From Streptomyces sp. NBC_01439 (GTDB lineage Bacteria; Actinomycetota; Actinomycetes; Streptomycetales; Streptomycetaceae): a stretch of 64,000 nt of DNA. Shown one piece after another: positions 51,446-60,760 of this stretch; within the stretch, counting starts at the first letter, position 1; each line of letters starts with the position of its first letter. The stretch spans positions 8,233,001 to 8,297,000 of the forward strand of contig NZ_CP109487.1 in assembly GCF_036227605.1 (NCBI RefSeq), written 5' to 3'. The position numbers and the translations under genes are program-made. Below the pieces are notes generated by a model. That model was not told the origin of the DNA and did no database searches. It saw only the letters and a program-made list of their open reading frames with translations.

Positions 51446-52048
51446 TCACACGGGCGTGGGCGTGTTCTCGGCAGTCACCGTCACGCCTTCGGCGACGTTC
51501 TCCTCCGTCAGCACCAGCGGGCCGAACACCGGGTTCGCGGGCAAGTCGTAGCCGGGAGGGGCCTGGGTCTCCTGCCAGTAGTAGACGCCGACGGGCACGA
51601 TGCGGGTGCACGTGCCGTCGGTCGCGGTGGTGCAGGAGTCGCCGAGGGAGGTGTCCGGGTCGCTGCCGGTCGTCTGGAGTCCGGGGATGCCGTTGGTCTC
51701 CTCCCAGAGTTGGAAGACGGCGCCGGACAGTGGGTCGCCGGTCGACTCGTCCTCCTTGACCACCGTCACCTCGCCGGTCGGCGGCGCACCGGGGCCCTCG
51801 CAGCCGGGAGGCCCCGCATCGCAGTGCGGCAGGGGGCACCACCCGTGGTGGCCGTCGACGGTGGGGCACGGGCACCTGGCGGCACCCCCGGGAGCCCAGA
51901 TCGTGATGCCGGGCTGGTTCCGGACCGTCGCGCCCGCCCCGGCCGCGGCGGCGTACGAGGGCGTCGACACCAGCAGCGCCGTCGTCGCGATGCCGAGCAC
52001 CCAGGGCCGCCATCCGTCCCATGACCGGCGGAAATCGTTCGGTGCCAT
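51446..52048 (-). CDS. Secreted protein with one SpaA/Cna-B prealbumin-like domain
   Basis: This 200-residue protein has an N-terminal signal peptide (about 1-36, ending 'SYAAAA') and a Cys- and Gly-rich segment (about 45-90). A single SpaA-type domain (92-197) follows with '[26 protein letters not shown]' and '[15 protein letters not shown]'. Lys98, Glu160 and Asn195 occupy the positions that form a Lys-Asn isopeptide bond in such domains. No LPxTG sorting signal or C-terminal membrane helix is present, so it is likely released or held non-covalently. The ATG at 52048 follows GGAG. A surface or matrix role is inferred from the fold. Confidence 0.8.
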   Translation of the reverse strand: MAPNDFRRSWDGWRPWVLGIATTALLVSTPSYAAAAGAGATVRNQPGITIWAPGGAARCPCPTVDGHHGWCPLPHCDAGPPGCEGPGAPPTGEVTVVKEDESTGDPLSGAVFQLWEETNGIPGLQTTGSDPDTSLGDSCTTATDGTCTRIVPVGVYYWQETQAPPGYDLPANPVFGPLVLTEENVAEGVTVTAENTPTPV

Positions 52049-52274
52049 GACACTCCGTCCGCGTGCTGTTCCGGGGCTTCGCTCCCGCGACATGATCGGC
52101 CCGCGCGCGGGGGCGGTCACGGCGACACTCGCGGCATGAGGGCGTTTCCGCCAGATGACCACCCGGAAGCACCTCCGTGGAGGGCGGGGCGTGGCCGACG
52201 TCCGGCGGCCCCGCGCGACACCGGGCCGAGGGTGCCGCAGGAATTCCGCCCCGCGGCCACGGAACACCGGCCGG

Positions 52275-52301
52275 CGCGGGGCCGGGGAGCGGCGCCCCGC
52301 G
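52275..52301 (-). terminator. Hairpin downstream of the FprA-like gene
   Basis: An 8-bp stem (52275-52282 with 52294-52301) with an 11-base loop begins 9 bases past the stop of the ferredoxin reductase gene on the minus strand. Confidence 0.5.
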
Positions 52302-52310
52302 GGAACCGGC

Positions 52311-53675
52311 CTACAGCCGGCCCGCGCCCGCCGCGGCCAGCAGACCGGTCCAGTCGGGGATCTTCACCGAGCGGCGGCCCAGGGAGCGGCCCAGATCGGC
52401 CTCTGCCGCCTCGATGGCCAGCCAGCCCGGCCACTCCACCGGGCGCAGGCCCGCCGCCCGCAGGGAGTCCAGCGGGTCCCCGGGGAGGTCGCGCCGGGCC
52501 AGTGCCCCCGCGTCCTGGAGCAGTGAGGACACGGTCTCCTTGGCGCAGGGCCGGTTGGTGCCGATCACCCCGGTCGGGCCGCGCTTGATCCAGCCCGCCA
52601 CGTACTCGCCGACCGAGGCCCGGCCCGCGCGCAGCACCCGGCCCGCCGCGTGCGGGACCGTACCCTTCGCGGGGTCGAAGGGCAGCCCGGCGAGCGGAAC
52701 GCCCCGGTACCCCACCGAGCGCAGCACCAACTGCGCCTCGATGTCCTCGTGGACGCCCGTGCCGGTCACACCGCCCCGGCCGTCCGGGGCGGTGCGCTCG
52801 AAACGCACCCCGGTGACCCGGCCGTCCGGCCCGCCCAGGACCTCCACCGGGCGCAGGTAGAACCGCAGCGCGATCCGCCGCGGCCCCGCCCCCGGCGCCG
52901 CGCCGGCCCAGCCGCGCAGCACCTCCAGGTTCCGCCGCGCCACCGCCGGCAGGGCGGCGGCCGCCGCCGGGTCGGCGTACACGGGGTCGAGTGCCAGCTC
53001 GGCCGGATCGGCCCAGCTGTCCACGCCCGGCAGCGTGCCCAGTTCACGCAGTTCCTTGGTGGTGAACCTGCCCTGCGAGGGACCGCGCCGGGCCACCATC
53101 GCCACCCCGCGCACCCCGCTCTGCCCCAGCGCGCCGAGCGCCGGCTGCGGCATGTCCGTCGGCTCGAGCTCGGCCCGGCCCCGGGCCAGGATCCGCGTCA
53201 CGTCCACCGCGACGTTGCCGGCCCCGACCACCACCGCCGCATTCACGCCGGGCAGGTCGAAGGCCTCGGCGGCGGCGTCCGGATGCCCGCTGTACCAGGA
53301 CACGAAGGCAGTGGCGGAGTGCACCCCGGTCAGCTCCTCGCCGGGGATCCCCAGCATCCGGTCGCGGGCCGCGCCCACGCAGTACACCACTGCGTGGTAC
53401 AGCTCCAGCAGTCGGCTCGTGGTCAGCGCCTCCCCGCCGACCTCGACGTTGCCGAGGAAGCGGATCCGCTTGTCCTCCAGCACGGTGCGCAGGCTGCCCT
53501 GGAGCGACTTGATCTTCTCGTGGTCCGGGGCGACCCCGTACCGGACGAGGCCGTAGGGGGCGGGGAGCCGGTCGAGCACGTCCACCCGCACCCCGGGCAC
53601 CTCGCGCTGTTGCACCAGCGTCTGGGCCGCGTAGACCCCGCTGGGGCCCGATCCGACGACGGCGACACGAAGCAC
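52311..53675 (-). CDS. FprA-type ferredoxin/adrenodoxin--NADP+ reductase
   Basis: A 454-residue two-dinucleotide-binding flavoprotein. The FAD site is '[14 protein letters not shown]' at the N-terminus; '[19 protein letters not shown]' is characteristic of adrenodoxin reductase and mycobacterial FprA; the NADP site is '[16 protein letters not shown]'; and '[24 protein letters not shown]' lies near the end. It passes electrons from NADPH to ferredoxins that serve P450s. The GTG start follows GGGAGGAG. It could in principle feed the cluster P450, but it is 46 kb away and is more likely a general housekeeping reductase. Confidence 0.94.
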   Translation of the reverse strand: MLRVAVVGSGPSGVYAAQTLVQQREVPGVRVDVLDRLPAPYGLVRYGVAPDHEKIKSLQGSLRTVLEDKRIRFLGNVEVGGEALTTSRLLELYHAVVYCVGAARDRMLGIPGEELTGVHSATAFVSWYSGHPDAAAEAFDLPGVNAAVVVGAGNVAVDVTRILARGRAELEPTDMPQPALGALGQSGVRGVAMVARRGPSQGRFTTKELRELGTLPGVDSWADPAELALDPVYADPAAAAALPAVARRNLEVLRGWAGAAPGAGPRRIALRFYLRPVEVLGGPDGRVTGVRFERTAPDGRGGVTGTGVHEDIEAQLVLRSVGYRGVPLAGLPFDPAKGTVPHAAGRVLRAGRASVGEYVAGWIKRGPTGVIGTNRPCAKETVSSLLQDAGALARRDLPGDPLDSLRAAGLRPVEWPGWLAIEAAEADLGRSLGRRSVKIPDWTGLLAAAGAGRL

Positions 53676-53727
53676 GGCGGAGCTCCTCCCGCAAGTGGTT
53701 CCAGCATGACACCGGCCCCCCGCGGAG

Positions 53728-54441
53728 TCAGCCCATCGCGCGCATCCGGTGGATCTCGGCGCTCTGCGTGGCCACCACCTCGGTGGCCATCTCCTCCACC
53801 GCCACGTTGTTCCCGCCGGCCAGCGCCTCGCCGGCCATCTTCACGGCGCCCTCGTGGTGGGCGGTCATCAGCTTCAGGAAGAGCCGGTCGAAGTCGGTCC
53901 CCCTGGCCGCGGTCAGTTCCGCCAGCTGCTGCTCGGTCGCCATGCCCGGCATCGCGCCGTGGTCGTGGCCGGCCGCCGGTGCCGCGGGCGTGGCCGGTGC
54001 TGCGGGCGTGGTCGTGGCGGGGTGGCGGGCCAACCACTTCTCCATCGCGCCGATTTCGGGCTTCTGGGCGGCCGTGATCCGCTCCGCCAGCCGTTTGACC
54101 GCGTCCGCCGCGGCCCGCTCCGGTGCCAGCGCGCTCATCGTCAGCGCCTGCCGGTGGTGTTCGATCATGTGGGAGACGTAGGTGTGGTCGGCGGCGTTCG
54201 GGCTGTCGTCGGGCTTGGCCCTAGCGGCTTCTTCGGGGGTGAGGCGGCGGGCCGCCTCGCCCGGCCTGCCCGGTGCGACGACCGCGGCCCGTCCGTCGTC
54301 GGCCCGGTCCGGTCCCCGGTCCCCCTGGCAGCCGGAGAGCGTCAGCAGGAGGCCGGCGGCGGCCGCCACCACCGCGGTGAACCGGACGGGCGGCGCCGGT
54401 AAGGCCCGACGGCGACCCCTGAGGTCTTTTGCCATGTCCAT
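53728..54441 (-). CDS. DUF305 family lipoprotein
   Basis: A 237-residue protein with a lipoprotein signal: hydrophobic stretch 'FTAVVAAAAGLLLTLSGC' with lipobox L-S-G-C at about residue 40. Two DUF305 helical halves follow, each with His-rich pairs ('MIEHHRQALTMSAL', 'MTAHHEGAVKMAGEAL'), linked by a His/Ala/Pro segment 'AGHDHGAMPG'. DUF305 proteins are ferritin-like and several are linked to copper. ATG 54441 (or ATG 54435) lacks a clear ribosome site. It is divergent from the LVIVD-repeat gene across 76 bases. Confidence 0.88.
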   Translation of the reverse strand: MDMAKDLRGRRRALPAPPVRFTAVVAAAAGLLLTLSGCQGDRGPDRADDGRAAVVAPGRPGEAARRLTPEEAARAKPDDSPNAADHTYVSHMIEHHRQALTMSALAPERAAADAVKRLAERITAAQKPEIGAMEKWLARHPATTTPAAPATPAAPAAGHDHGAMPGMATEQQLAELTAARGTDFDRLFLKLMTAHHEGAVKMAGEALAGGNNVAVEEMATEVVATQSAEIHRMRAMG

Positions 54442-54517
54442 GAAGGGAAGATACTTCCGGGGTCCGGGTTCCGCTCCCCTACGGGCGGAACCGATCGGGC
54501 TCTCAAGGGAGGGCACA

Positions 54518-56002
54518 GTGACCTCGCTACACAGCAGGCGGGTGCGGAACAGGAGGGTGGGGGTGGCCGTTGCCGCCGCCGGACTCCTCGCCACGCTCCT
54601 GGCGGCCGGACCGGCGGCCGCCACCCCCGACCCGGGCGACTTAGCGCCCGGCAGTGCGCACCAGCACGGCGCCGGCCTCACCGGGAGTGGGGCGCTCGCC
54701 CCGGGCGACATCCCCGGCCAGGACGAGATCGTGCACAGCGCCAACGTCAAGCCCTTGGCCAACATCCCCAGCAGCGACCCCACGGGGATCAACACCGACC
54801 TGGCCTTCCAAGGCAGGTACGCCTACGCGGGCAGCTACAGCGGCTTCACCATCTACGACATCGCGAACCCGAAGGCACCGAAGACCGTCACCCAGGTGCT
54901 CTGCCCCGGCGGTCAGAACGACGTCTCCGTCCACGGCGACCTGCTCTTCCTCTCCACCGACTCCTCGCGCAGCGACGACTCCTGCAACAGCGTCTCGCAG
55001 CCCGCCACGGAGAAGTCCTCGTGGGAGGGCATCAAGATCTTCGACATCAAGGACAAGAAGAACCCCAGGTACATCAAGTCCGTCGAGACCGCCTGCGGTT
55101 CTCACACCCACACCCTGGTGCCGGGCGACCGCGACCTCTACCTCTACGTCGCCTCGTACTCCCCGAACGAGGCCTTCCCCGACTGCAAGCCGCCGCACGA
55201 CGGCATCTCGGTCGTGAAGGTCCCGAAGAAGGCGCCGACCCAGGCCGCGGTCGTCGCCTTCCCGATCCTCTTCCCCGACGGCGGCAACCCGGGCGCGCCC
55301 ACCAACCCCGGTGTCTCCAAGACCACCGGCTGCCACGACATCACCGTGCTGCCGTCGAAGAACCTGGCCGCCGGCGCCTGCATGGGTGACGGCATCCTCT
55401 TCGACATCAGCAAGCCCGAGCAGCCGCGGGTCATCGACCGGGTCCAGGACAACGTGAACTTCGCGTTCTGGCACTCGGCGACCTTCAACGAGCGCGCGAA
55501 CAAGGTGGTGTTCACCGACGAACTCGGCGGCGGTGGCGGTGCCACCTGCAACGAGGCCACCGGTCCGAACCGGGGCGCCGACGGGATCTACGACATCACC
55601 GGCCGCGGGGACCAGCGCAAACTCTCCTTCCGCGGCTACTTCAAGATCCCGCGCCACCAGGCCGACACCGAGAACTGCGTGGCCCACAACGGCTCGCTGG
55701 TCCCGGTCGGCGGCGGCCGCGACATCATGGTGCAGGCTTGGTACCAGGGCGGCGTCTCCGTATGGGAGTTCACCGACTCCGCCCGGCCCAGGGAGATCGC
55801 CTACTTCGAGCGCGGACCGCTGACGACGGACCAGCTCGGACTCGGCGGGTCCTGGTCGGCCTACTACTACAACGGGCACATCTACTCGAACGACATCGTC
55901 AAGGGCCTCGACGTGCTGCGGCTCGACGACCGGCGCACCGAGAGCGCCAAGCGGGTGCGGATGGACCGGCTCAACGTGCAGACCCAGCCCGAGTACCACT
56001 GA
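54518..56002 (+). CDS. Secreted LVIVD-repeat beta-propeller protein with TTA codon
   Basis: A 494-residue protein with a signal peptide (about 1-38, ending 'GPAAAT'). A propeller follows, made of blades like 'YSGFTIYDIANPKAPKTVTQV', 'GIKIFDIKDKKNPRYIKSV' and 'GGVSVWEFTDSARPREIAYF', the LVIVD repeat type. Conserved His residues ('GSHTHTLVPG', 'TGCHDITVLP') recur. The GTG start follows AAGGGAGGG. Codon 42 is TTA (54641-54643), so production may depend on bldA and be tied to aerial growth. It ends two bases before the stop of the convergent TetR gene. Function unknown. Confidence 0.87.
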   Translation: MTSLHSRRVRNRRVGVAVAAAGLLATLLAAGPAAATPDPGDLAPGSAHQHGAGLTGSGALAPGDIPGQDEIVHSANVKPLANIPSSDPTGINTDLAFQGRYAYAGSYSGFTIYDIANPKAPKTVTQVLCPGGQNDVSVHGDLLFLSTDSSRSDDSCNSVSQPATEKSSWEGIKIFDIKDKKNPRYIKSVETACGSHTHTLVPGDRDLYLYVASYSPNEAFPDCKPPHDGISVVKVPKKAPTQAAVVAFPILFPDGGNPGAPTNPGVSKTTGCHDITVLPSKNLAAGACMGDGILFDISKPEQPRVIDRVQDNVNFAFWHSATFNERANKVVFTDELGGGGGATCNEATGPNRGADGIYDITGRGDQRKLSFRGYFKIPRHQADTENCVAHNGSLVPVGGGRDIMVQAWYQGGVSVWEFTDSARPREIAYFERGPLTTDQLGLGGSWSAYYYNGHIYSNDIVKGLDVLRLDDRRTESAKRVRMDRLNVQTQPEYH

Positions 56003-56004
56003 CC

Positions 56005-56661
56005 TCAGGAGTGCGGCGGGTGCGAAGGGTGCGAAGGGGGTGAGGGAAGCGTTCCGCCGGGCGGCCCGCCGTCCGGCGGAACGCCGAGCTCCCAGTCCAG
56101 CCCGTAGCGCTGGAACAGCTCCGCCCGCAGCCGCTGCGCCGGCATCGGGGCGCCGGGCAGCAGGACCGCCACCACCGCGCCCATCAGCTGGGCCCGCAGC
56201 AGCGGATAGTCCGCGTCCGGGTCCGCCGAGCCGTACCGGGCGACGGTGTCCCGCAGCAGCTCCGCCAGCCGTTGCTGCTCGGGGCACTGCACGAAGCCCT
56301 CGGCCGTGAGGATGCCCGCCATGTGCGTGCGCATCAGCAGGGGTTCGTCCCGGGCGAGCCCCAGGACCGCGTCGACGGCACGCGCGAGCCGCTCGCGCCC
56401 GCACTCGCTGCGGGGCTCCCGCTCGAGCGCGGCGTGTAGCGTGAGGTGCATCAGCCGGTGCACCGCGGACTGCAGCAACTGCCGTTTGCCCGGGAAGTAG
56501 TACGAGACCAGGCCGCGTGCCGTGCCCGCCCGGTCGGCGATGTCGCCGAGCGTCGTGGCCTCGTAGCCGTGCTCGGCCACGAGTTCGACCGTGGACTGCA
56601 GCAGCCGCTCCCGGGAACGTCTGCGCAATTCTTCATTGACCGATGCGCTGCGCGGGGACAT
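56005..56661 (-). CDS. TetR-family transcriptional regulator
   Basis: A 218-residue regulator with the TetR helix-turn-helix 'ATTLGDIADRAGTARGLVSYYFPGKRQLL' and a helical ligand domain. ATG 56661 is chosen because GGAG lies 6 bases upstream, giving the usual short N-terminal tail before the DNA-binding helices. The C-terminal 20 residues are Pro/Ser/His-rich and end in the convergent LVIVD gene spacer. No obvious target gene is adjacent on its upstream side apart from the PAP2 gene in the same orientation. Ligand unknown. Confidence 0.9.
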   Translation of the reverse strand: MSPRSASVNEELRRRSRERLLQSTVELVAEHGYEATTLGDIADRAGTARGLVSYYFPGKRQLLQSAVHRLMHLTLHAALEREPRSECGRERLARAVDAVLGLARDEPLLMRTHMAGILTAEGFVQCPEQQRLAELLRDTVARYGSADPDADYPLLRAQLMGAVVAVLLPGAPMPAQRLRAELFQRYGLDWELGVPPDGGPPGGTLPSPPSHPSHPPHS

Positions 56662-56763
56662 GCTTACTCCTGCGTTGACTGGCTCCTGGCCAATATACTC
56701 AGCGCACGGGGTCGCCTGCTCTGGGTGACACGGGGGATCATCCAGGGCAGGCACGCCGTACCC

Positions 56764-57423
56764 TCACTGCTCCACCGGGTCGCAGCCGCGTTCGCGGACG
56801 GGCACGGACGTCGCGAGAGCCACCAGGGCCACTCCCAGGAGCCAGCCCGCCAGCACGTCCGACGGCCAGTGCACCCCGAGGTACACGCGGGTGAAACCGA
56901 CCCCGAGCACCGAGACCACGGCCACCGCCCATGCGGCGACCACCCGGGCGATCCGCCCCCGGCCCCCGGCCGGGCGGGGGAGCAGCCACAGGAGCAGCCC
57001 GCACACCACCGTCGCCGTCATGGCGTGGCCGGACGGGTAAGCCGCGTACTGCGCCGAGTCCACCGGATCCGGCCACACCGGACGCTCCCGTCCCACCAGC
57101 GCCTTCAGTCCCTGCTGCAGCGCCGAGGCCGCCAGCGTCACCAGGGCCACCCGCAGCGCCCGCTCCCGATCGCCCCGCCACCACAACAGCGTGCAGGCGA
57201 CCGCCGCCAGCGCCCGCATGGTCCAGGGGTCCCACACCCAGTCGCTGAGCACCTGCATCAGGTGCGTGACCCCGGGGTGGGTGACGGCGTGGGCGTGGAG
57301 ATCCCGGGCGACCCGCTCGTCGTGGGCGAGCAGCGGCCGCCACTGCGCAACCACCAGTGCCGTCAGGACCGCTCCGAGCAGGGCGCAGCCGATGCCCATC
57401 CACCGAAAGTGATCGTTCCGCAT
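56764..57423 (-). CDS. PAP2-family membrane phosphatase
   Basis: A 219-residue membrane protein with six hydrophobic segments and the three phosphatase motifs: KxxxxxxRP (Lys107 to Arg114-Pro115), PSGH (130-133) and SRxxxGxHxxxD in the form 'TRVYLGVHWPSD' (Arg179, His185, Asp189). Such enzymes dephosphorylate lipid phosphates, including phosphatidic acid or undecaprenyl diphosphate. Ser of the third motif is Thr here. The ATG at 57423 follows a weak ribosome site. It appears to stand as a single gene; the specific lipid is unknown. Confidence 0.92.
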   Translation of the reverse strand: MRNDHFRWMGIGCALLGAVLTALVVAQWRPLLAHDERVARDLHAHAVTHPGVTHLMQVLSDWVWDPWTMRALAAVACTLLWWRGDRERALRVALVTLAASALQQGLKALVGRERPVWPDPVDSAQYAAYPSGHAMTATVVCGLLLWLLPRPAGGRGRIARVVAAWAVAVVSVLGVGFTRVYLGVHWPSDVLAGWLLGVALVALATSVPVRERGCDPVEQ

Positions 57424-57452
57424 ACCGAGATCCTCGCACCGCCGCCCGACCG

Positions 57453-57477
57453 GCGGCCCCGGCCGGTACGGGGCCGC
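57453..57477. other. Hairpin upstream of the PAP2 gene
   Basis: A 9-bp stem (57453-57461 with 57469-57477) and 7-base loop lie 30 bases before the PAP2 start and 123 bases after the M56 peptidase stop. It may terminate the peptidase transcript. Confidence 0.4.
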
Positions 57478-57599
57478 GCCGGGGCGACGGGTCGGCTGCG
57501 CACCCGTCCGTGCCTTCGAGATGCCGACCGTAGGGACGGCGGGCGGGGGCGTCCGCGGGGCGTCCGCGCCCAGGGGGCAGGATCCCCGCGGCGGACGGC

Positions 57600-58538
57600 T
57601 CACGCCAGGGCGCTCAGCCCCGGTACGAAGGCCACCAGCAGCGGGATCGCCGGGACCAGCGTGGCCAGCGCCGTCAGCCGCAGCCGGCGGCCGGGGGAGA
57701 GCCGGGGAGTCGCCGACAGCAGCCTGCGCACCCGCTGCGGAACGTGCGCGTGTTCGGGCGAGGACGCCGCGAACACCCCCCGGTCCTCGTTGAGTCCGAC
57801 CAGCGCGAGCGCGATCGTCAGCCGGCCGAACCGCCGGGAGGCCACGTCGTCGGCGGCCATCTCCACCAGTCGGTGCATCTCCGCCTCGAACGCCGCGAAG
57901 ACTGGAACCTGGGGGAAGGCCCGGGCCAGCGCCCGCGAACAGTTCAGCAGCCAGTCGTGCCGGGCCGCCGCGTGGCCCTGCTCGTGCGCCAGCACCGCGT
58001 CCAGCTGGCTGCCCTTCAGCCGGCCCAGCGCTGCCGTCGTGACCACCAGCTGCGGGGCCGCTCCCGGGAGCCACCAGGCGTCCGGCCGGGGACCCTCCAG
58101 GACGACGAGTCGCGCGCCCGTCGGGTCCTCCCCGGGCAGCAGCGGGGCCCGTACCAGCAGTTCGCTGCCCTGCGCACGCCGCCGGGCCCGCGCCCGCAGC
58201 ACCTCACCGGTCAGCGTCGCCCCGGTCCACAGCCCGCCGCCCGCCAGCGCGAGCGCGGTGACGGTGGCCCAGGGCCCGCCGGCCGCGCCGAGGGCGTAGG
58301 CGTCGACCACCCCGTGCGGGGCGGAGGCGAACAGTCGGCCCCGGACCTGCTGCCAGGCGGCCGCCGCGCTCAGCAGCATCGACAGTCCGAAGCACAGGAG
58401 CACGGCGCCGACCACGCACTGCCACACCCACAGGGCGACGACCGGCTCGCGCTCGGGCCATCGGGCCCGGGCGAGCAGACGGGGGGCGAGCACCGCGGTC
58501 AGGGCGCCGAGCAACAGGAGAACGGCGGGGACCATCAT
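57600..58538 (-). CDS. M56 (BlaR1-like) membrane metallopeptidase
   Basis: A 312-residue membrane protein with helices near 5-20, 35-60 and 88-112 and a C-terminal one near 285-308. The zinc motif HExxH is His185-Glu-Gln-Gly-His189, with a downstream 'EMAADDVA' supplying the third ligand. This matches the peptidase part of BlaR1/MecR1; the extracellular beta-lactam sensor domain is absent. In Streptomyces such genes usually follow a BlaI/MecI repressor gene, which is not present here: the upstream neighbour is a DUF5134 gene. Substrate unknown. Confidence 0.9.
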   Translation of the reverse strand: MMVPAVLLLLGALTAVLAPRLLARARWPEREPVVALWVWQCVVGAVLLCFGLSMLLSAAAAWQQVRGRLFASAPHGVVDAYALGAAGGPWATVTALALAGGGLWTGATLTGEVLRARARRRAQGSELLVRAPLLPGEDPTGARLVVLEGPRPDAWWLPGAAPQLVVTTAALGRLKGSQLDAVLAHEQGHAAARHDWLLNCSRALARAFPQVPVFAAFEAEMHRLVEMAADDVASRRFGRLTIALALVGLNEDRGVFAASSPEHAHVPQRVRRLLSATPRLSPGRRLRLTALATLVPAIPLLVAFVPGLSALA

Positions 58539-58620
58539 GGTCGCCAGCCTATGAGCGAGGGGCTACCTGCGGGTACGTCCTCGCGCCATTGGTGACGCAG
58601 GACACGTCCGCCCTTCGCCG

Positions 58621-59172
58621 TCACATCGTGAGCAGCATGGCCAACATCCCCATTCCCATGGCGAGTCGGCAGGCGCGGACGAGTTCCGCGGGTCCGCCCC
58701 GGTCGGCGGTCGCCCGCGCCGACCCGACGTCGCCGGCGGCGATCAGCCGGGTTCCGCCGAGCACCACGTACCCGGCGTAGTAGAGGAGCAGCGCGCCCGT
58801 CAGCAGGGGCGGCCCGGCCGCCTGGGAGTGCTCCTGCCCGTGCACCGGCCCGGATCCGGCCAGCAGGGCCATGTAGACCATCGTCAGCGAGCCCACCAGG
58901 TGGTGCGCGTGGTGCGGTCCGCCCCGCAGCAGCCACAGGGCGTGCAGGGCCGCGCCGCAGAAGACCACGCCCAGCACGGGCGCCCGCCACCCGTCGCCGC
59001 GGCCGCCGAGGGGCACGGCCATCAGGGCCATCCCGAACCCCATCACCGCCTCCCCGGCGGCACCGCCCGCCCCCCGCGCCCACCGCAGGCAGTACGCACC
59101 GCTCACGGCGCACAGCAGCACCAGCAGCCAGGAGGAGAAGGAGGCGGTGAGGGAAGTGGCGGAACCGTGCAC
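58621..59172 (-). CDS. DUF5134 membrane protein
   Basis: A 183-residue integral membrane protein with about five or six hydrophobic helices and a His-rich loop 'GPHHAHHLVGS', consistent with the DUF5134 family common in actinomycetes. The GTG start follows AGG. It precedes the M56 peptidase gene by 82 bases on the same strand and could share its transcript. Function unknown; the His cluster may bind metal. Confidence 0.75.
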   Translation of the reverse strand: MHGSATSLTASFSSWLLVLLCAVSGAYCLRWARGAGGAAGEAVMGFGMALMAVPLGGRGDGWRAPVLGVVFCGAALHALWLLRGGPHHAHHLVGSLTMVYMALLAGSGPVHGQEHSQAAGPPLLTGALLLYYAGYVVLGGTRLIAAGDVGSARATADRGGPAELVRACRLAMGMGMLAMLLTM

Positions 59173-59302
59173 GGCGGAACCTCCCGGTTCGTCGGCGTCA
59201 CGGGGAGAGATGCCCTTCTCACACCACCCTCACGCGGCTCCGGGTTAGGCTCTCCTTGCCTTCCAGGCATGTCATATGCCGCCGCACCGAACGGAGCACC
59301 CG

Positions 59303-59842
59303 ATGTCGACCGCCCAGCACGCCGCCCTGAGCTTCCGAAGCGCCGTTCAGGCGGACGTACCGGAGCTGGTGGAACTCGTCGAGTCCGCCTACCGCGGCGA
59401 CGCGAGCCGGGCCGGCTGGACCACCGAGGCCGACTACTTGGACGGGCAGCGCACCGACCCGGACGGGGTCCGCGCCGTCATCGCCGCCCCGGACGGGGTC
59501 CTGCTCGTCGTCGAGCGCGCGGGCGAGCTCGTCGCCTGCTGCCAGCTCGAACACCGGGACGACCACGTCTACTTCGGGATGTTCGCGGTCCGCCCCGGCC
59601 TCCAGGGCGCGGGCCTCGGCAAGGAGATCCTGACCGAGGCCGAGCGCCGCGCCCGCGAGACGTGGGGCGCCAAGGAGATGCGGATGACGGTGGTGCACGT
59701 ACGGGAGGAGCTCATCGCCTACTACGTGCGCCGCGGCTACCGGCGCACCGGCGAGATGAGCCCCTTCCCCTACGGCGACGAGCGCTTCGGCGTCCCGCTC
59801 CGTGACGACCTCGCCTTCGAGTTGCTGGTCAAGTCGCTCTGA
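59303..59842 (+). CDS. GNAT-family N-acetyltransferase
   Basis: A 179-residue acetyltransferase with the acetyl-CoA loop 'VRPGLQGAGLGKEIL' and 'IAYYVRRGYRRTGE' near the end. The N-terminus 'LSFRSAVQADVPELVELVESAYRGD' is typical of the GNAT fold. ATG 59303 follows GGAGCACCCG; an earlier in-frame ATG at 59276 lacks a ribosome site. Substrate not predicted. Confidence 0.88.
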   Translation: MSTAQHAALSFRSAVQADVPELVELVESAYRGDASRAGWTTEADYLDGQRTDPDGVRAVIAAPDGVLLVVERAGELVACCQLEHRDDHVYFGMFAVRPGLQGAGLGKEILTEAERRARETWGAKEMRMTVVHVREELIAYYVRRGYRRTGEMSPFPYGDERFGVPLRDDLAFELLVKSL

Positions 59843-59875
59843 GCGCGGGCCACCCCGCCCCGGCCCCGGACGCCC

Positions 59876-60568
59876 TCAGGCGGTGAAGCGGCCGGTGCTG
59901 CGGATCTCCGGGAAGTCCGTGGCCGCGCCGTCCAGTCCGAGCGCCCGCGCGAGCCGCAGTAGGTCCAGGGTGTCGACCGCCCGGCCCGTCACGCGCAGGC
60001 CCGCCGCGTGTGCCGACTCCACCGTGTCCAGGCTGAGCCGGTGGATGTACACGGCGATCGCCCCGGCGCTCACGGCCAGCGCCCGGTCCACGACGGACGC
60101 GGCTCCGCTGCCGGGGGAGTCCGCGTACAGGACGGTCCGTACGCCCGGCACCCGTCGGGCCGTTTCGGCGAGCACCGCCTCCCGGTCGGAGGCCACCTCC
60201 ACCCGGGAGGTCAGGTCGCGGCGCAGGATCAGCTCGGCGAGCACCGGGACGGTGGCCAGGTCGGCGACGAAGACCTGGAGCGGCACCCGGACCGCGTCCA
60301 GGACCTCCTCCAGGACCGGTACGTGCTCGCCCTGACCGGCGTCCAGCCCGCGCAGTTCGGCCAGGGTCAGATCGGCGACGGCCCCCGAGCCGTCCGTGGT
60401 CCGGTCCACCTCGCGGTCGTGTACGGCGACGAGGGCTCCGTCCTTGCTCAGGCGCAGGTCCAGAGCGATGACGTCCATGCCGCAGCGTTCTGCTCGGAGG
60501 TACGACCGCAGGGTGTTCTCCGGTTCGACACCCATGACCCCGCGGTGACCGATGGTGAGGAAAGTCAA
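59876..60568 (-). CDS. Glycerophosphodiester phosphodiesterase family protein
   Basis: A 230-residue TIM-barrel phosphodiesterase. The N-terminal 'TIGHRGVMGVEPENTLRSY' carries the catalytic HRG and PENT motifs, with 'ALDLRLSKDGALVAVHD' as the Glu/Asp metal site region (the usual ELD is ALD). It hydrolyses glycerophosphodiesters to glycerol 3-phosphate and an alcohol. The start is taken as TTG at 60568, just before the first strand; upstream in-frame sequence is Arg/Pro-rich and not family-like. No signal peptide is present, so it is cytoplasmic. Confidence 0.88.
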   Translation of the reverse strand: MTFLTIGHRGVMGVEPENTLRSYLRAERCGMDVIALDLRLSKDGALVAVHDREVDRTTDGSGAVADLTLAELRGLDAGQGEHVPVLEEVLDAVRVPLQVFVADLATVPVLAELILRRDLTSRVEVASDREAVLAETARRVPGVRTVLYADSPGSGAASVVDRALAVSAGAIAVYIHRLSLDTVESAHAAGLRVTGRAVDTLDLLRLARALGLDGAATDFPEIRSTGRFTA

Positions 60569-60760
60569 GGTTCTCTCGCTTCCGTCGACGGCGGCTCCCC
60601 GCGCGGCTCCAGGTGTCCCGACCGGCCGCGCGCGATGAGGTCGCATGCTAGTGCGCCGCGGGTGCGAAGGGACCGGGCGTGCACGGCCCCCGAGGAGCGT
60701 CCCGGCCGCTTCCCGCCAGGGTTGTGCACCCCACCGGGACGGGTGGGGCGGCCTGTCGCG

